Part shown: piece after piece, positions 61,349 through 64,000 of the stretch
Position numbering within the stretch: position 1 is the stretch's first letter
Layout: every line of letters starts with the position of its first letter
Source of the DNA: Microbispora bryophytorum
Lineage (GTDB): Bacteria > Actinomycetota > Actinomycetes > Streptosporangiales > Streptosporangiaceae
Assembly: GCF_006874465.1 (NCBI RefSeq)
Contig: NZ_VIRL01000006.1
Location: 186,001-250,000, forward strand
Reading direction: 5' to 3'
Length of the DNA: 64,000 nucleotides
Program-made: the position numbers and the translations under genes
Notes under the pieces: model-generated
Databases searched by the model: none
What the model was told of the DNA's origin: nothing
Seen by the model: only the letters and a program-made list of their open reading frames with translations

Positions 61349-61651
61349 TCAGTCGTCGTCGTCGCCGTCGATCTCGATGACGGCGTCACCGGACGCGAAG
61401 GCCGTGTTCTTCCGGTTGACCTTCTTCTCCTTCTCGAACTTGAAGAAGCGGAAGTCGTTGCGGTTGACAGCCGTGTTACGGCAGCCGCGTCCGCGACGTC
61501 CGCAGTGGCCCGAGCCGTGGCCCCAGTTGCTGCTGATGGTCGGGGTGCCAGGGGTGGCTGCGTGGGCCGTGGTGGCGCCCAGTGCGAGCGCGCCGCCGGT
61601 CATTACCGTGCTGATCGCCAGGCCGGTGATGACGTTCCGGAATTTGGGCAT
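61349..61651 (-). CDS. Small secreted protein, paralogous signal peptide cluster member 1
   Basis: A 100-residue exported protein from ATG 61651, with GAGGAGGACC upstream. The signal peptide (MPKFRNVITGLAISTVMTGG, then ALALGATTAHA) matches that of the next gene almost residue for residue. The mature 69 residues are different: TISSNWGHGSGHCGRRGRGC carries two Cys that could form one disulfide, then a basic region (FKFEKEKKVNRKN) and an acidic end (IDGDDDD). No known family was recognised. It is monocistronic, followed by an untranslated stretch and a GC hairpin. Possible role at the cell surface. Confidence 0.8.
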   Translation of the reverse strand: MPKFRNVITGLAISTVMTGGALALGATTAHAATPGTPTISSNWGHGSGHCGRRGRGCRNTAVNRNDFRFFKFEKEKKVNRKNTAFASGDAVIEIDGDDDD

Positions 61652-62250
61652 TGAGGTCCTCCTCGAAGGATGGAGTGCCCGAGTGCGACATTCCCAGTAA
61701 CTGTCGGAAATGTCCGTGCGATGTCCTGTATGTCCGGTCATCGCCCGTGGCGTCTTCATTACCGATGCGGCCTGCCGGCAAACTGGGCCGGAGGGAATTT
61801 GGGCTCGTGTTGTGGTGCGGTGGCCGGCGTTGGACGACCGCTGACCTGATCGACGTTCATGCCTGATGTGTCCGTGCGGGATCCGGGGTAGGGCAGGCGT
61901 CGCTTCCCCGTCGCGGTGTTCGTCAACCCCCTGTTCTCCTTCGCTTCGGCCTATGGGAGCCGGCTCGCTCAGGACGGTGTGCGAGGCGGTCACGGGGCCG
62001 GATCGGGCGCCGAAAAGGTCAGGGCTCCGGCGAGGATCTCGCCGGAGCCCTTGTCTCATGCCGTCCGGTGGAAGGCGCTTCCAGGCATCCCGTCGCTCTG
62101 TGCGCGGATGCGCTGGAAACGCCTGGCTGCACTCACCGGCGCCGTCGTTCCGGCCGGTGGCGAAGAGGAACCGGTGGGTGGTCCCGCCCACCGACTCCCG
62201 TCCACCTGACCGGACGGCGCTGTGTCCCGCGAGGCGTCACGCCCCGCGGA
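61652..62250. other. Intergenic region with structured 3' UTR of the second secreted-protein gene
   Basis: About 600 bp. The part next to 62251 is the putative 3' UTR of the Asn/Trp-rich gene. It contains an imperfect inverted repeat (62074-62090 with 62106-62123), a smaller stem (62172-62193) and the final hairpin at 62022-62050. The part next to 61651 is the upstream region of secreted-protein gene 1, with no clear promoter boxes. Confidence 0.55.
62022..62050 (-). terminator. 13-bp perfect hairpin terminator of the Asn/Trp-rich gene
   Basis: GGGCTCCGGCGAG (62022-62034), loop GAT, CTCGCCGGAGCCC (62038-62050). On the minus strand it is followed by TGACCTTTTCGG. It lies 200 bp after the gene's stop. 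The arms resemble those of the hairpin at 63352-63382. Confidence 0.8.
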
Positions 62251-62829
62251 TCACACGTCGTTGTTGCGGTTGTTGTTGCCGTTGTTGACGTGCTCGCGGT
62301 CGTTGCGGTTCCACCAGTCGTTGTTGTTGTGGTCCCACCAGTTCTGGTCCGCCCACCAGTTGTTGTTGAGCCAGTTGAAGGAACGGTCGTCCTTCTCCTG
62401 GAAGCCGAAGGCGACATCCTTGGCGACCAGGCCGAAGGCGTCGTGGCCGGCCTTGTCATCCTTGTAGAGGTTCTGACCCCACCAGTTGTTGGTGTCCCAC
62501 ATGTTGTTCTGGTTGCGGTCGTTGATGTTGTGGTCGCGGTCGTTGCGCTCACGGTCGTTGTTGTTGTTCGGGAACGACGCGCCCGGGAAGAAGTCCTCTC
62601 CCTTCCTGTTGTCCTGGGCGATGCCGCCCGTGCTGTCGTCGACGCCGTTGGCCGCGCCGTCCTTGGCGATGGGGCGGTCAACGTTCTTCTTGAAGAGGAC
62701 GGGGCGGTCGTCGTTCTTCCCGAAGGGGTTGTCGTCGGCGCTGGCGGCCGTGGCGCCCATGGCGACGGCCCCGCCGACGACGGCGGTGCTGAGCGCGAGC
62801 CCTGCGAAGATCTTCTTGAGGTTGGGCAT
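62251..62829 (-). CDS. Asn/Trp/Asp-rich secreted protein, cluster member 2
   Basis: A 192-residue exported protein from ATG 62829 with GGGAGGAA upstream. The signal peptide is MPNLKKIFAGLALSTAVVGG, then AVAMGATAASA. The mature protein begins with GAANGVDDSTGGIAQDNR, followed by Asn/Asp-rich stretches with Trp pairs (MWDTNNWWGQN, LNNNWWADQNWWDHNNND) and the conserved block FGLVAKDVAFGFQEKDD. It has no cysteines and few hydrophobics apart from Trp, so it is likely extended or amyloid-/prion-like. It shares its mature part with the 63591-64000 product. No known family was recognised. An AT-rich 500-bp region lies upstream. Confidence 0.82.
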   Translation of the reverse strand: MPNLKKIFAGLALSTAVVGGAVAMGATAASADDNPFGKNDDRPVLFKKNVDRPIAKDGAANGVDDSTGGIAQDNRKGEDFFPGASFPNNNNDRERNDRDHNINDRNQNNMWDTNNWWGQNLYKDDKAGHDAFGLVAKDVAFGFQEKDDRSFNWLNNNWWADQNWWDHNNNDWWNRNDREHVNNGNNNRNNDV

Positions 62830-63351
62830 TATGGTTCCTCCCTGACAGGATTCAATTTCGAATTGCCCTGTGTCTGTCGGCATTTCCCGGCCGCGTACAG
62901 CGGACAGGAATTCCTTCCTGGCTCTTATTGAGCCTTGCTTCCGACGCTAGGGTGATTTCCTGCCGGGCGGTCCGACAAACTGATGTCTGCTGCTTTTGAT
63001 TAATGATTAGCTGCGTATAGGCTTGATTCGATGGATAATGCGCCTTATGTAGTGATAGGTACGATTTGCACCCCTGATGCGGCCGCGTTCCGACAGTCGG
63101 CGAGCGGGGGTGCCGGGGTGCCCGTATTTGCAATGCGGTGGGGCGGGTGCGGGGAGCGGGCCGTCGCCCGTACTTCATCCGGCTCGCGCCGCACGGGATC
63201 GGGGAGCGGCCGCGGCCGTGGACCGGGGCGGGGGCGGGGAAAGGTCGCGGAGGGGAAGGCCGCGGAAGGAAGGCCGCGGAAGGAAGGTCGAGGAGGGAAG
63301 GCCGCGGGGGGAAGCAGGCGGCGGCGATGACCGCGGCAGGGGAAAAGAGCA
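62830..63351. other. AT-rich upstream region of the Asn/Trp-rich gene plus purine-rich repeat
   Basis: The first about 230 bp (62830-63060) are unusually AT-rich for this genome (for example TGATTAATGATTAGCTGCG) and probably hold the promoter and a 5' leader for the 62829 gene. The part beyond about 63200 is G/A-rich with a 14-bp tandem repeat (63255-63324). No gene is supported. Confidence 0.55.
63255..63324. repeat. 14-bp purine-rich tandem repeat, five units
   Basis: GAAGGCCGCGGAAG at 63255-63268 and 63269-63282, then GAAGGTCGAGGAGG, GAAGGCCGCGGGGG and GAAGCAGGCGGCGG, all exactly 14 bp apart. It lies beyond the terminator hairpin of the third secreted-protein gene. Confidence 0.85.
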
Positions 63352-63382
63352 GGGCTCCGGCGGAACCTTCCCGCCGGAGCCC
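63352..63382 (-). terminator. 12-bp hairpin terminator after the third secreted-protein gene
   Basis: GGGCTCCGGCGG (63352-63363), loop AACCTTC, CCGCCGGAGCCC (63371-63382). On the minus strand it is followed by TGCTCTTTTCC. It lies about 210 bp after the stop at 63591; another stem (63427-63451) sits between. Confidence 0.8.
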
Positions 63383-63590
63383 TTGGTTGTCACTGTAGAA
63401 GGATTGACGGCCGTTCCCGTTTCGGTGGCCGTCGCTCGTGAGCGAGCGGCCGGTTGATCGGGGAACGTGTCTCTGCACTCAACGGCGCCGGTTCGTGTGC
63501 CGGGGTCGGAGGCCTCATGGGAGGTTCTCCGGATCCGTCACCTTCTCAGAACGGCGCGATCGTCTCGCAGGAGCCGCTGGACCTGCCTTC

Positions 63591-64000
63591 TCAGTTCACG
63601 CGGTCGTTGTTGTTGTTGTTCCACCAGTTGTCGTCGTTGTTGTTGTTCCAGTTGTTGTTGTTCCACCAGTTGTTGTTGAACCAGGTGTTGTCCTTGTTCG
63701 TCTTGTCCTGGAAGCCGATCGCGACGTCCTTGGCGACGAGGCCGAAGCCAGAGAAGTCGTCGCGCCGGTCGGCGAACGCCCCCTGGTTCCAGAAGCTCTG
63801 GTTGTTCCACCAGTTGTTGTCGTTGTTCTGGTTGAGGTTCTGGTTGCGGTCGTTCCGTTCGTTGTTGTTGTTGTTGTTCGGGTTGAAGAAGACGGGGAAG
63901 ACGTTCTCCCGATCACCGCGCTCGCCGATACCCCTGTTGCCCTGGGCGATGCCGCCCGTGCTGTCGTCGACGCCGTTGGCCAGGCCGTCCCGGGCGATGG
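63591..64000 (-). CDS. Asn/Trp-rich secreted protein, cluster member 3 (5' end outside window)
   Basis: The last 135 codons of a gene running off the right edge; stop TGA at 63593-63591. The visible part begins IARDGLANGVDDSTGGIAQG and contains NPNNNNNERNDRNQNLNQNN, the conserved block FGLVAKDVAIGFQDKTNKDN, and an end made of NNNWWNNNNWNNNN-type repeats. It aligns with the 62251-62829 product over the whole mature region, with even higher Asn content. Asn is encoded almost only by AAC, giving GTT trinucleotide runs on the plus strand. Function unknown; same family as the neighbour. Confidence 0.85.
   Translation of the reverse strand, partial: IARDGLANGVDDSTGGIAQGNRGIGERGDRENVFPVFFNPNNNNNNERNDRNQNLNQNNDNNWWNNQSFWNQGAFADRRDDFSGFGLVAKDVAIGFQDKTNKDNTWFNNNWWNNNNWNNNNDDNWWNNNNNDRVN

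Noticed and set aside
63600-63880. Repeated GTT trinucleotides as a CRISPR-like or microsatellite array
   Set aside because: They are AAC (Asn) codons of the Asn/Trp-rich reading frame on the minus strand; there are no regular spacers.
1-64000. tRNA, rRNA or insertion-sequence genes
   Set aside because: The intergenic regions were read for cloverleaf-type sequences, transposase frames and terminal inverted repeats; none was convincing.

Overview
The window is chromosomal DNA from a high-GC actinomycete, most likely of the Streptosporangiales (Nonomuraea/Microbispora-like). Four things support this: the very high GC content with strong third-position bias, the mycothiol gene mshB, many GTG and apparently leaderless starts, and two gene blocks whose order matches mycobacterial and Streptomyces chromosomes. 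The genus is an inference. No rRNA, tRNA, CRISPR array, insertion sequence or phage module was seen.

Layout. 1-5.7 kb: the 3' end of a succinate dehydrogenase iron-sulfur gene, two STAS anti-sigma antagonists, a small HTH gene plus a ClpC-N-like gene behind a promoter buried in two palindromic operators, and a two-gene ABC exporter whose NBDs are degenerate in complementary ways. 5.7-12.3 kb: S9 peptidase, mshB and neighbours, metallo-beta-lactamase-fold hydrolase, lipoprotein, RraA-like protein. 12.4-23.6 kb: a minus-strand accessory run. It holds a 969-residue DUF222/HNH nuclease with a huge low-complexity insert, a CysRS paralogue that lost HIGH and KMSKS, and a three-gene operon of a UvrD-like helicase between two paralogous HTH proteins. 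A methyltransferase lies upstream.

23.7-43.4 kb is a conserved backbone resembling the M. tuberculosis fdxC-to-mrp region: fdxA, dapC, dapE, two LOG proteins, a DHPS-like remnant, a DivIVA-like gene, tag, DUF3117, O-methyltransferase, sigE, anti-sigma factor, htrA, tatB, mrp, DUF1003 and MgtE-N/CBS. The sigE upstream region carries a SigE-type promoter (GGAAC-N17-CGTT), which predicts autoregulation of the envelope-stress circuit. pepA, a PaaX-like regulator and enoyl-CoA hydratase are interspersed.

43.4-61.2 kb: CitE-like lyase, CPBP protease, a large surface protein with Asp-box repeats and three clustered TTA codons, NUDIX, DUF6758, an MBL-fold protein that lost most zinc ligands, a RecB-like nuclease, DUF2236, alpha/beta hydrolase, and the conserved DEAD helicase / ferritin-like / DUF3107 / TetR block. 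Divergent ligD-type polymerase and ku genes form a two-protein NHEJ set. 61.3-64.0 kb: a cluster of three small secreted proteins. The two whose N termini are visible have near-identical signal peptides; two share Asn/Trp-rich mature parts. Each gene is followed by a long untranslated 3' stretch ending in a GC hairpin.

The best candidates for undescribed biology are the HTH-helicase-HTH operon (17.1-22.7 kb), the Asn/Trp-rich secreted cluster, and the degenerate CysRS paralogue. All functions are inferred from sequence motifs read by eye; no database search was run.
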